Shown: piece after piece, positions 1-13,400 of the stretch
Layout of the letters: every line of letters starts with the position of its first letter
Position numbering within the stretch: position 1 is the first letter of the stretch
NCBI GenBank assembly: GCA_026874595.1
Contig: CM049308.1
Span: 70,716,624 to 70,780,623, forward strand
Reading direction: 5' to 3'
Source of the DNA: Sipunculus nudus
Lineage: Eukaryota; Annelida; Sipuncula; Golfingiida; Sipunculidae
DNA: 64,000 nucleotides
Program-made: the position numbers and the translations under genes
Notes under the pieces: generated by a model
What the model was told of the DNA's origin: nothing
Database searches by the model: none
Seen by the model: only the letters and a program-made list of their open reading frames with translations

Positions 1-508
1 CACCTATAAAGCATGTTGAATTAACAAGAAAAATACCTTCATCACTTTAAAATAAATCTGTACGTGTCAAAATATTGCTTTGATACTGTTTGTGTACTCC
101 TGTAAACGAGTGTTAAAAGCAGTGGACTTGGCAGGTTCACAGGTGTCAATATACACAGCATGTGGGGCCGTGTGTACGTGGAGCCACCACATGTGTCAAT
201 TGGGAGATGCCCTGACTGACTTGGCCAAAAAATGTAATACATGTTAACGCGGGCTGAAACACCACGTGTTTGCAGCTCACAATCGGACCTCCAGTAACGC
301 TGCCTTAGTATGGTAAACAGATACATGAGGACTGTGTTTACCAACACACAGTACAAAAACAAGGTGTTAAGTAGACGTATGTGTGGTACTGAGACTGTGC
401 CGGGATGGTTTTGCTGGAAAACTGTTGTATAAAGCAGAACTGAACTGATAGTGTGATAGAAAAGGCTAAATGAAAAATGTGATATTCCGCCTGATTATGC
501 CCCTTTAA
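1..508 (+). repeat. TTAAAGGGGC-ended repeat, copy 1, cut by window edge
   Basis: The sequence matches 19409-19838 (same strand) and 53824-54532 (opposite strand) along its whole length. Its right end reads GCCCCTTTAA. The left end of the other copies reads TTAAAGGGGCC, so the termini are inverted repeats. This looks like a non-autonomous DNA transposon of about 0.5 kb; the TTAA end would suit a piggyBac-type target site, but that is inference. No open reading frame of a transposase is seen. Confidence 0.7.
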
Positions 509-1185
509 AGCATTTACAAATGTTTGGGTCTGTCATTTAATGGAACACAATTCATTAATTAAATAGACACTTCAGCTTTATTATCCTTCATCTTTATTAT
601 CCCTCAAGATGCTACTGTATCCACAGTTTATTTGCTGTGCCTAATTGCCTAATGATCACTCGTGCTATGGTTAATACACTGTCATCCAGTGTAAAGGCCA
701 CGCAGTTACTTTTTAATTATTATTTTATGTGTTTATGTGTGTAATTTTGAGCATATGTTCCATTTCAAAAACCAATGATTGCTAAGGTTGTACATTAATG
801 CTCTTAAACTTTTATGTTTTGCCTAAATCTGACACAGGATACAATTAATTATGACATGGCATTCTGTTCATATTCACTTTACTTTTATGGTATAAGGCCT
901 TCAGAATAATTCACCATAACCAGGTGATGTGGCTTCCTGCAGGAGGAACACATGTTTAAACTTTTTGATTATAATTTTCAAAATTTATATCAAACAATGA
1001 CCAAGTCATCAGATTTAACCTTTAGAATCACATCTTACATTAAATTTGATAAATACTGTGTGTTTCTACCGTAAAGATCACTGATCAAATATAAAGACAA
1101 ATTCATATCACAGATGCCAGCCAGATCCTTCCATAGCACCTCTGCAATTTACATTTACAAATGACTTGTCATGGAAGAACTACAG

Positions 1186-1345
1186 TGGAAAGACCACCCA
1201 TCTAATAAGACCACCTGTCTAATAAGACCACCCTTCTAATAAGACCATCTGTCTATTATGGCCACCCCTGAATGAACAAAACACATACATATTTTTATAA
1301 CTGGCCTGCCTACTAAGACCACCTGTGAATTAAGAATAAGACCAC
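1186..1345 (+). repeat. Tandem AATAAGACCACCTGTCT array (about 20-bp unit)
   Basis: About six diverged units of TAATAAGACCACC follow one another, with a 60-base interruption. A short second block lies at 22915-22970. Confidence 0.75.
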
Positions 1346-1516
1346 TTATGGCCAGTCTCACAGGTGATCTGATTTCACAGGGTTCAGGCTATAGCCAGCA
1401 GGTGGTGATATGCACTAGTGTATCATGTGAATCTGCCCCAGAAATGGTTTTATGGAAATTCACATTTGCTTTCAAATGGTACAACCATTAATTATACTTC
1501 CATCCTTGGACTATTT

Positions 1517-1522
1517 TTTATT
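1517..1522 (-). promoter_or_regulatory. ZFYVE26: Possible poly(A) signal AATAAA, 28 bases after the ZFYVE26 stop
   Basis: TTTATT on the plus strand reads AATAAA on the gene strand. A 3' UTR this short would be unusual; further AATAAA words lie on the gene strand near 577-596, about 955 bases past the stop. Which is used cannot be told from sequence. Confidence 0.25.
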
Positions 1523-1550
1523 GTGGTTTGTCCCGCTCTCTACTGATCTA

Positions 1551-1718
1551 TCACTGAAACCCTTTCTGTGTCAGCCATTTTTCACAGATAGCTTTGACTG
1601 CAGCTTGTCCAGACTGCTCAGCTGCAGCGGCTATGGCACGAATATCCTCAGCCCTGTTGCCCTTGACAGCGATCAGGTACGCAGACTTGAGCTTGCCACT
1701 CATAATGTAAGCCTGGAT
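1551..1718 (-). CDS. ZFYVE26: ZFYVE26 last coding exon w33, residues 2028-2082 and stop
   Basis: A 168-base phase 0 exon including the TGA at 1551-1553. It reads IQAYIMSGKLKSAYLIAVKG, then QAAVKAICEKWLTQKGFQ. It matches human VRAYLICCKLRSAYLIAVK and VVQDICAQWL, so the C-terminus is complete and of the usual length. The intron before it is 6.5 kb. Confidence 0.96.
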   Translation of the reverse strand: MQAYIMSGKLKSAYLIAVKGNRAEDIRAIAAAAEQSGQAAVKAICEKWLTQKGFQ

Positions 1719-4700
1719 CTGCAAAGTAATTATACAGTCTTAACAAGTATTTATATTTTCTAAAATCTTGAATGTACTAAAACATTTGCAATGATATTTG
1801 TATTATCTCATGCTTTCAGTTCAATTTGGCTGAATATAAAAGTTCCCCAGAGAAACCACCTCACCACATGGATTTAGTATCTTCAAATTTAACTATATTA
1901 AACTCTATTTTATGGTTCTGTGTAAAAGAAAACACGGTCCACATGTGTTTGTCTACCAAATAACAACATGACCACAGGTTGGAACTTGCACATGCACAGC
2001 AACTTTCAAACAAGAAGAAGATACATGGATAGGGAAACTAGAGAATTTTGACTTGTGAAATTGCTTGGTATGACCACCAGGTGGCCTGCACACTGTTTAT
2101 GTTTCACACCACTGGGTATGCTTAGTGCAAGGTTATTTCCATTTGTGTACAGGCAAAAACAAACAGTTTCAGGTCTAAATATTGGCAGAAACCATATGTT
2201 TTTCCATCTCAAATTTATTTAAAATACCTGACATGTATATGTAGCTTTAACCTTAATTGTAATTAAGCTTATATATTTAAGTAAATAACTATCCTTATTA
2301 GACTTTCAATAAGTGTCTTAAAAATACTGGGAAGATATAAAGGGCCATAAATGAAAAAGTCATTTGAGGAAGAGAGAAAGAGTGTTCGTGCAGTAATTAC
2401 TGAGGAACTGGTGATTATTCAGTCTGAACCACTGTTTGGCTGGCTTAGATTCACACCTTATAGAGAGCAGGGCTCTTTAAATAAAATACAACCCCCCTGC
2501 ACCTGACAGACTGGCACACCCTGCAAGACAGTCCACAAACCAACCAAATTCTAGTTTATAAATGGCATAAGGTAACTAGAATCTGGGCCGTCTACATGCG
2601 ACTACAGGTATCAGCCGAATCACAGAGGCATGGAATCCCTTCTGACGTGACAGCCCTCCAAATATGTGGCATCAGAGATGGACAGATGGACAGACAAAAC
2701 AATTTTTTGTAGGTGGTGCCAACAGTCTTATGTATGAGAAGTCTACCCAAGATGGATCTAGATGCACAATTCAAGGCACAAGTTCACATGTGACCCAGTA
2801 AATGTGTTTCAGAAAGATTGGTCTAAGGGTCTCAGAGGGGTTCTAAATCATAGGGACGCGGCGCCAGAACCCACATGAAAACATAGTATCCACAAAACTC
2901 TGTTTCAATGGCAGATAAAATAAAAGTTGGAATATGAAAGAGAAGTCATTAGGCCTACCTGTCATGAAAATCTTAAAAAATACTTCAACATTATAATACC
3001 ATAATGGCAAAAAATCTGAGACTGAAATGGAAAAATATATTGGACTCAAACACTTAACAGGTGTTACCTGACCTGCACTGGAGTGGGAGTACCCATTAAC
3101 AATTAAGGTAACACCAGCAGCTTTTCACATTTCAAAAGACTTGGCAGATTTATGACAGCAGGTTTATGAAAGCTTTTATCTTGTATAACCCATATGAACA
3201 CTCCTGGTAAGTATGTATGTGAATGTATTCTGTGGCACAAAACCAGTACGGACAGCTATAAAATTTGTTACCCACATGTGAGTTGGGCAAAATTGATGTA
3301 ATGTAAATCATTCTACTTTGTATAACTAATAAATTTTTCCATTGATAAAATGTGTAATACCATTCTGGTAGGACGACATGGACATGACAGAGTCAGAGAA
3401 ACGGTTGTCTCTCATATTTATGAATATTTCATTATTTCATTAACTCAAAAAATTGAATAAATATTGATTTACCTGTTAAATTTACGAAAGAATGTTAATA
3501 TATTCTATTATTTCTTTCATTATTAGTTTATATAAAATACTTCTCTTCAGTTAATTTTATATGATCCACTGAAACTGCATCACCACTTTCCAACAATTTG
3601 GTGCCTGCAGAAAATTTGCAATTATCTCTTGGATTTGATGTTGTAAACACTTTAAATAATATCTGGGTCATACTCAAGCTTGACTGAGTACTTCCTCAGC
3701 AAGGAATGCCATATGCAAATTAATTATTTGACTCAATATATTGGGTATGACAGAGAGAAAGCAAAATTACAACTCTAGGATCTTCATGTCATTACAGCTA
3801 AGCCAAAAACCAAAAGAATCAGTCTAAAAAGAGATGTATTTAAATTTGATAGGTTCTTATAAATTTATTAATGAAAGGGGTTTCTTTACATGGAAATAGG
3901 CCAAAAACATAGATTTCTTCGATGGTGATCCAAATATTTGAAGGTGGTGTATTGCAGTGTTTTTTGCACTTAAAAAAAGTACAGTCTGTTGGGTTTTTAC
4001 ACCTGATCCTAATGGCTCATTAGGCCAGAGCTTATCCTGGTTTCTGTAGCATGAAGCGACTTAGGAATTTCCACTGCTGGGTGGAAAGAGGCACACTTGT
4101 GGTTGGGACCTTGCCTAAGGGTAATGGAAAGGTGGGGGTCAGACGGTGATTCAAACTCACGACCTGTCGATCATTAGCCCAGCACCTTAACCATTACACC
4201 ACTGCCCCCACAATGTGCTTAGTAATTAAATATTAAAAGGGCCACACACACACATAAATGTGCCTTTTCTACAATATGATTCAGAAATATGGAGCTGGAA
4301 GGTTGAAAACTAACCAATCCAGAAAATTTATGTGAACTTTTGCAAACAAGCAGACTCCTCCTTGGGTTTGATAAAATAATATGTTACTTTAGTTTAACTC
4401 TGATAATTTCAATGGTAAAGCCTGCAAACAATGTCTATATAAAATTGGATATGGTGTCAAAGGTCATTTATACACATATGAAACAGAATAAGAAGAAGTG
4501 AATATTAAACAAGCTAGCATCTATATATTACTGTAGTCAGGCTGTATGAAAGGGGACAGAAGAAAAGCAAAATTAGCAGACAAAGGAATTTTGCAGATCA
4601 GCCTTTGTAATGTGACTGCAAAAAGCTGAATCACCTGAAAGCAGCTAAATCTAAATAATTTTATAAAAATTAGTTATCATAATGAAGGCATTAAACCCAT

Positions 4701-7700
4701 TAAGCATTTTGATTCATTGAAGTACATATGAAATTGTTATCATATTTTAATGCGCAAAAATCATCTGTTTTTTTTATAAGATCATGATATCTATATTGGC
4801 AACATGAACACTGACTCACAGTCATTCATTAAGCCAACTTAAGGGCAGGCCTTACCAAATGCTGTGCTGCACAGCACTGTGTAGCACTAAGCACCTCTGT
4901 AATTGTTCCTGAGGCTGTGCATAATTGCTGTTGAACTTCCATGGTGCTACAAACTGGCGAAAAATTACTTTTTACTCTGCTTTTCTTTGCAGCATTGTAT
5001 ATTAAGGCACAGCAAAGCTTTTGGTGTGGATAGTCTAGGGTATTCAAATGCCCCCCACCCATCCACACACACATACCTACCTTTTTTTTTGCAGTGCAGT
5101 GTTTAGTATGGCCTGGGTCTTAAGGCAACTGTTAAGATAGTGTGACATTTTTGTAAAACCTTGAAGCATAAATTATAGCTGGCTACGTTTTAATTGCATA
5201 ATGAGTAGATAGTTGATGCAATGAAAATTTTAAATTGCATCACCATATTTACTTTTTATCCAGGTATGAGTGTTCCTTGTAGGTGCTGTCACCTGTGAGG
5301 CATTATTAACACTATTATTATGAGAATACATGCGATCTGAGCTACTCTAGTGTATTATTTTTTTTCCCGTTTTCCTTCCTGACAGGTAGTGGCAATGTAC
5401 TTGATATACAAGTATTTATCCTACCTTTGTCATGTCTAAAATGTTGCACAAGGGCTCAAGGACCCAAAAATCAACTGCAATCATGCCCGAGTTGATAATA
5501 CTGTAAACTTTGAGAAATACTGTATTTCATTCATAAACATTTTTTGATCACAGAGATTATAATAGGTTTGATAAATAATTTATTTTTCTGATGTAATGCA
5601 TTGTGCCTGTGAATGAGAAACAATGCATCCAAAAAGTTAAAGCTCTCATTGATTTGGTTATGTCGAAATCGGACAAATAGATGTCCTTCAGGTAAGTTTT
5701 GACCAAAAACATTTCACCTTAATTAAGCCTAATGTGTTGCTGAGAGACTATTTTTAAGCTGCCAAACCCCTATAAGGAGCTTATAAGAGTTAATGAGTTT
5801 ATTTCTAAATCAAAGACATGTTCAGATGGGGTTCTCAGTCCCCTTCCTGGTGTAAACCATTTTATAGATTTGTTCTACTTTATTCCCCATGTCTGTGTCT
5901 GTGCTAGCTCTTTAAACAGACTGAAAACTGGTCAGACTGAAGTGTCACAGGTGGCTGATATACACCTGATTTTTTTCTACCTTGACCTAATTTTCAAGGT
6001 TGTAACTGGAGGATGCTTTCCCGTGTTATGGCTCAGCAATGGCAGACCTCAAGTTGATGTTGGACATGTCTTTCTATCAGTTAATAAAATGTCATCAATA
6101 TACCATCACAGAGACTACCGGTATACAAGAACGCTTTCATTATCAGTTATAGCCCCCTCCCCCCAAAATCATTTGATTAAATCTCATAATCTTTCACTGC
6201 ATCCCCTCAGATGATTCCCCTGATGTTCATTGATTCTATCCATCTTGTGGAGTGATGTTTGAGTGAAATCTTAGAGATCATGCAAATCACTTCCTCAATA
6301 CAACATATATTCATCATAATGTCATTCATTCTCATTCTTACCTTGTGACTTATGCACAGGATTTCATAAAATATTCATCCCTTTGCAAAACCTTTAAACA
6401 TATTAAGGTATTAATTTATTCCAGTTTATTAGAATATGATTTAAAGAGAAGAAATTTTGAGAGGAGTTGTCTATACAAGGGACCCATGGGTCACATCGCT
6501 CAGCTGAATTTTGGAAAATATTTGTAACTGCAAAATATTTTTATTTCTTTTGGTTTTTCATGTATATTATCATTAGAAAAGCTATGAGAAAATGGCCATG
6601 CTAAAATGAAACTCTGTAAATTATAGAATAATGGACATGAGCTAAACCATTTAGTGATGCACCAAGGGAACAAATAGTCCTACGGTAAGTGTTATATAAA
6701 AGTAACATTTCATAGAGAAATAATGTGTGAAGGTAATTAAGTTTTCAAAAGTTAAATATATGACCATATGAGTTAAAAATTAATCCAACAAAGTTTGACC
6801 AATATTCCTAATATTAATACCAAGTTAACAGTGTTATTCACACCTAGGTCCTGCCAACTTTAAGAGAGATGAATGAAATGCTACAAAGCATTTATATCTT
6901 GTCAGTTAGCACTTACATTAGATCCTAATATTTTATCACATCTGAATATTAGGATTAAATTCCTGATTTTTTTTTTTAAAAAAAATCAAAATTGTCCAAG
7001 TCTCACCAAAAAGAATTTATTTAACATTAAAATTATAAGATTCATCTTGTTTATTAGTCCTGTGTATTGAAGGGGTGGGTGGGGGGAGGGGTCTCCGTTG
7101 TTACTGCTAGTTGCTGAAAAAAATGTAAATTTTAAGATTCATCTAGTTCATAGTACAGGTCTGTCAACAGAATGGGGGTCGGGGGTGGGGGGTGGGGGGG
7201 GGGGGGGGGGTTGCCAGAGTAAAGGGCTCCCTGTGATATGGTATTACCTGCAGACAACCTGACCAAGCTCAACTCAGTGGAGAGAGCTGCACTGAATGAC
7301 CTACAGTCACCAAAGTGGACTGCTTGACAATGTAAGGGAATACAAAAAGAGCCTCCAAAAAAATTCAATAACTAGCCTAATTTTGCAGCTTTTATTTCAA
7401 ATTTCAGATTTAAACAGATTAAATCCTTTTGTGTACATGCTGTGAAAATTAAATCCACAGTACTTACAGGAAAAAAACCTGCCGTGGCCAAAGTTGGGCA
7501 AAATTTAAGGTACCAATTTTATATTTTTGCCAATATTTAAAAAAATTTAACAGATTTTGATCTAATTTTTGGTATACAATTAAATTTTGATTAATCAAAG
7601 TTGTATTACTGAAAAAAAGTCCCTATCTTTAACACTTTAGTCTTAAGTGACCAAATATCTTTCCTGATTTTTTTACAAAGTCCATTATGTTTGGACCCAT

Positions 7701-10376
7701 AACTTTTTAAAATTAAATAATACTGACTTATTTCTGGCATGTACATAGGAACTATATAGAGGAATATTTATGGTAAATATGAAGAAAACCAGATGAGTGG
7801 TTTTGATATTAGGCAGTCCTGAAGTGTGAAAATAGATTTTTAATAAAAAATTGAGGTTTTTCCTTAATATCGCAAAGGAACGAAGTCCTATTGACCCAAT
7901 TTTCAGCATTGTAGGAGATTTTGGGGACATCTAATTGTATGCCGAATTTCAGATTTGTAGGTCCCAATGGTGTCGAAACGTGCCAGTCTTACGGACAGAC
8001 ATCCGGACGGATGGACAGACGGACAGACAGATGGACGGACGACGGACAATGGACCATGACTATAGCTCAGATGACTTATAGTCAGCTGAGCTAAAAAATT
8101 AAAATATGAAAATCGAGGGCAGGGGAATGGAATGGACTAGAGTAGAAAGGAATGATAAGAAGAGACACGAGATATAATCCTCTCTCTTTTATCACTGGAT
8201 GGTGCTCAATTTGGTGAAATCTTAAATAAGAACAATGAGACATACCTTGCTTTTGTCCAGCTTTAACATCTTTATCAGGGTCTCTGTTTCTTTGGCCTGA
8301 AAAAAAAATCCATTATAAAAGTGAAATACTAATACCAGTAATGTATGTTTCTGAACAAGAAATACTCCTGTAATTTCAAGGATACCATTGTACTTGCCTA
8401 AATGTTAAGTTTTGATTTACGCATGGTGGTAGTTCACGGTTTAATTAATTATTATGTACTGAGTATTATGTTGTATGTGCCTGCATTTTTAAATGTAAAA
8501 TGTTCAAGTTCACAGACTCTGAGCCAAGCAAAAAAGGTCTCTATTTCTCAACAGATCCCTCCTTACACCAAGGTATGAAATTAGGTCACCATTTTAAATA
8601 TAAAGCCCATTATCAATGGATGCATGAAGCTGTCAGTAAATCACCAGGCAATGGATTGAGATTTCAGGTGCAAAGTATGAACCATGATATGATAACTTAT
8701 ATATAAATTTTAAATTCATTTTTAAACATGAAAGAAACATGGTAAACGAAAAACAAAAATACAGCTTTGAGATATTGTCCTGTAGCTTTATATTAGCCCA
8801 CCAAAATTGTTTTTTTTAATGGGTTGCTAAAATTGTGTACCAATTAAAACATTAAATTTTTTAAAACGTTTAAATTTCATATTAAAATGAATTTGAATTA
8901 AAAAAACATAACCTTTAGAAAAAGCATTACATCAGGTTTAAAATGATTAATAATTTTAAATAACTTTTTGGCTGATTTTTATTCAAGGGGATTTTGCAAA
9001 GGATGCTATCTTAATGGTCAATGCCCTGGACTTGTGAACATTAGATCATTAGATTGATGGTTCACCTTCTGTTTAGAGATTCCCCCATGTTTAAGACCTT
9101 TAACCAAGGTCTGTACCAAAAGGATGTGCCCTCTCCATCCAGGAGTGAATTCATTTAACTACCACAGCCCTTTCACTCAAACCCTTTGACCTAATTATGC
9201 TAATAAGCCCAAAAATGCTCCTATACAGAGGGCTTTCCATGTCAATGGTTGCGAGAGCTGTATGTCAGACAATAGTGATGTCACTAAGATGTCACAAAAG
9301 TTTGTTGTGTAAGACACCATATTGACAGATGTCATCAGCTGGAATTGCTATATCTCTGTTCTCCAGTGATGAATATATCACATTCATTGTGAAGTATTTT
9401 ACCATATTTTAGATACTTTGTCTCATAGGAATTCAGTGCAAGGTAAGCATTATTATTCACTTAGCAGTCGACAGAATAGCTCCTGCAGCCTTTGGCCTAG
9501 AACTTTTTTATACTATCTTCTTTGTATAAAAATATCCTGGAAAAACATGCAGACAGGGGTACTGGTACAGACTACCTTGTACATTTGTTCTGTTTGGAAG
9601 AGTTGCCTTAAATATGCAAATTTTGTGCTTGTCAGGTGATTAACTGTTTACATTGCCAACAGTAACTTGATTGGTTGCTCACAACTGCTCTGCTCATGAT
9701 TATTCATTGAATGAATATGTAGTTAAGGTCACACATAGTTCATGGTCAGGTCAATTGATACTGTGCATGGTCATAGGTGAGAGGCTATGTAGAATAACAT
9801 TGTAGTAGCTATTAAGGCTGCTTATTGTTGCTGATCATGAGAAAAGCTACAAGGATGTAAAGGCCCAAAGGACTATGAAGGAAAGTTGGATAACACTGCG
9901 AATGTGGCTGTTATCAGATTGCATATGGGATCTTTACACTTTTTCTGCCTTTTATTACTGTCTTACCTGGTCAGGTTGGTCAGACACAGCATGGATACAT
10001 GCGGAAACAACTTCATCAAACATCTCGTTGGTACAGAGTCCAGATTCCTTGATACATTTAAGGAGCTGGTGTATGGCTGCATACTTGTGCTGCCTGGCCA
10101 GTAGCCTACCAGCCTGCTTGTAGATGAAACTGGAGTCTAGTCTGAAATCCTGGATGATGCGAAAAGCCAGGCCAAATCCAACATTGATGTTATTACCAGC
10201 TAACATCACCTGAAAAAAATGCCAGTGAACAGTCATTTATATAGTGGCCTAATTGGCATTTTGACATGAGATAACAGGAGATATTACAAATAACATATCT
10301 TCTATAATACCTTAAAATCAAAGATTACTACTAAACAGAATATAAAGTCTTACACATATATAATAATTCATTTAAT

Positions 10377-10414
<38 letters not shown>

Positions 10415-13400
10415 TTATTTATTTATATATATATATATATACCTTTATTCATACAAAAAAGTACAATACAATATGAAATGAATGGAAATATAAAATGAAC
10501 TGAATGAAAATATACATGGAGTAGGAAAAATTAGTCCAGTCTATACTTATTGCAAAGTCAGTAAATAATAAATCAATTAGCTTTTTAATCTCATTACATG
10601 TCAAATATCAGGTTAGTATGAGGTACATATTCCATCTCTGTAGTCAATTAACTCTGATAGTAAATCTGTATTTATGGATGTTGTTACCATCTTGAGATGC
10701 CTCTTAAGGATCTATATATCTCTCATGTTGAACGTGATACCATGATCATGCAACTTTCCAGATATCATAAACTTCCTCCAAGAACACCAACTTATGTATA
10801 ATGAACTTTTTTTTAAATAGAACCATTAAAACACTAAGAGAAAATCATGAAAAATGAACTCCAGTGTTTATGACATAGTGTTCTCTCATAATTTCATCTA
10901 TACCTCAACGGCAGCAAATTCAGTGAATCTTAATTAAAGGGGTCTATTCTGATGTCTATCAACCAAAGATAATCTCATGAACCATTCTACGAATTGGACA
11001 GAAAAGACTGATCCCATCAGAAACACGCTGTTCATATTGTTTATATGCCCATGTTTATAACATGTGGGGGGCCTGCCAAAATAATCAAAGCACACTTAGA
11101 AAGGATATCTGGTGGCAAGTCAGATGAACCAGAGTTTTGCAAAATGTGTTTTGCAACTAAAGACTTTCAACTTCCGCACATATGCAACCAACCAACATTT
11201 TTGCTTGCCAGAATCAGAGATTTCGGCAAGTATGCTGGGCAGTTCCGTTTGTCCATTTGTGTTTGTTTGTTTGTCTTAGCTCTATAAGCAGTAAAATTTT
11301 GCAGTAATTGCTCTCAAACTTATATGATCACTATATAATTGTCCCCAATAGAAGCCTATTGTGTTTTGGTCATCATGGGTCAAAGGTCAATCAAGACCCC
11401 TAAAAATGGCATTTTTCTTCACAACTTTGTCAAGAATGCTCGTAGCCGCATAAACTATAGCTTTATAACTTTATTCTCCATTAATTGGCCTTTCACCTTA
11501 ATGCACAACTGCCTCAATCTTATGTTACAATGGTAACCTAATTTTTAAGAAAAATCATAATATTATAAATTTGAAAAAATGATTTTTGTCATTTTTAAAG
11601 CAAAAGAGGTCTAGTTTTTTTATCTTGCAGAGTGTAATTAGTATTACGAGATTTAATTTCAGGTATCTGGATCTGGCCAACAGAGGGCGCTATACAACAA
11701 TTTTGCCAGATTTCATTAATCATGCCCATGAAGCCCCAATTTTTAAGTTATCACAATAAAACTGATACGTTTTATGCTTAATAGAAATATCTTGAAATGA
11801 ATTTTTTCATTTTTGAAATAAAGCCACTAGGGGGCGCTGCAATGCAAACATGTCAATATATATTTATGGTCCAACAGCTTCAAAAGTATAAACAATGTTA
11901 CAACTTTAATTACAGAATCTGAAACTACATTCCTGGGTACACTGGACCTCATTCTACCATTTCCATGGTGACCAATCTAAAGTAAAATTTCTGGCAATTT
12001 TACCTAAGTTTTTGTGACTTTTTTTAAGGCTAGAGAGGTCTTGTTTTTTCCATGATGTAGAGGTTAATTAGAATTGCATGATTTTTGTCAGGTTTCCAGA
12101 AATGGCCACCAGGGGGTGTTGTTAGACATTGTTGCGAGATTTCATTAACAACACCCATCATTAATAATAATGCTGATTCACATTTGTTATGTTTATTTCT
12201 GTATTGATTTTAAATTTGCATATATTTGGAACTTTGGGCCTGTGGCCTCCTTTTTCAGAAAAAAGTATCACTTACTTTTTTTCTTTCTTTCTTATATGGC
12301 TGCACCTGGGATATACCTTGAAGTGTTTTGAACGATGGCAATGATCCCCGGGAGGAGGTAATTTTATATTTTTCCATAAATCCTGAAAATTACATTATTT
12401 TGGGAATTTTATGCCAGGTCTGTTACAGCACTGTCTATTAAAAACTATGTTAACTAGTGAGCTTGACCCATGCAAACAAATCTTGGATGAACCTAGAGGA
12501 AGCCCCAGTGAAAGAACAGATGATATGCTAGTAAAACTAAAACTACATCAGCTGTTTACCTGTGTAGCCACCTGTGCCTTGGTCTTTGTACTACCAAATA
12601 GAGTAGGTGGGCCCCCTGGTGGTGGTGTTGGTGAACTACTGGAAGCACCCTCAAGCTGATCATAGTACTGACGTAGAAACTTTGTAACGTCTATCTGGAG
12701 ACTGATGATGTTGATGTTTCTGTGATTAAAACACAACATATTAGAAAATAAAGCTACAGGCATGTTCTAAGTTTTCTGAGTAAAATTATTATATAAAGGA
12801 TTTCAATTCCTTATCAACCAAGCATAATAAATATTTGTGGTTCAGGAAACAGATGAATTGTTTTCAAATAAAACCTGTGTATTAATTAATTTATCTAAAA
12901 TATAGGAGACTGTTACTTAAACCATATTTGTTCATTTATTACAGGTATCAAGTGTGAAACTAATGCTGCCTTTTCAATCTTCATGTTGGCTTTGTTATTC
13001 AACAGTTTTGTGTCCCTTCCCCCTGATGAAAATTTAAGAGTAAGGTTTGATTCACTGGCCTGGTTTTTATCATGCTGGCCTGCCATCTTATGGCGAATGT
13101 TAAATGTCATTCCTAGCCACGCTGTATTTAAAAACATTTTTGGATCCACACAAAAAAAATCTTACAGGTTTATTTTATAGTAGTATCACAAGTATACTGA
13201 TTTTCATTTATTAATCTGCTAAGTTATCCTGAATTATAATTTACAACTGGACAGAAGGTTTACACTGACTTGTTTATTTCTCCTGGTGTCATGATTAGCC
13301 TGGTTAGTACAGCTTGTTTAGCTGTTGGACTGCGCATCGTAGAGGGGCGGGGTACAGAACCCCACTGTCGCTGATCCATGTATGCCTCAAGGTGTGACTT

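Larger units (their letters stand above)
1719..8245. other. Intron between w32 and w33, 6.5 kb
   Basis: It contains a family B end fragment (2845-2900), a SINE (3985-4207) and element A1 (6474-8096). Apart from these, 1719-2840, 2900-3980 and 4210-6470 are AT-rich DNA in which I see no gene, RNA or clear repeat. Confidence 0.7.
10210..12559. other. Intron w30-w31, 2.35 kb
   Basis: It contains the AT microsatellite and a two-unit repeat with CTCF-like motifs (11210-12350). The stretch 10450-11200 shows nothing I can name. Confidence 0.7.

Noticed and set aside
4130-4207. tRNA gene on the minus strand
   Set aside because: A- and B-box-like words exist, but the cloverleaf cannot be closed and the sequence continues into a repeated body, so SINE is the better call.
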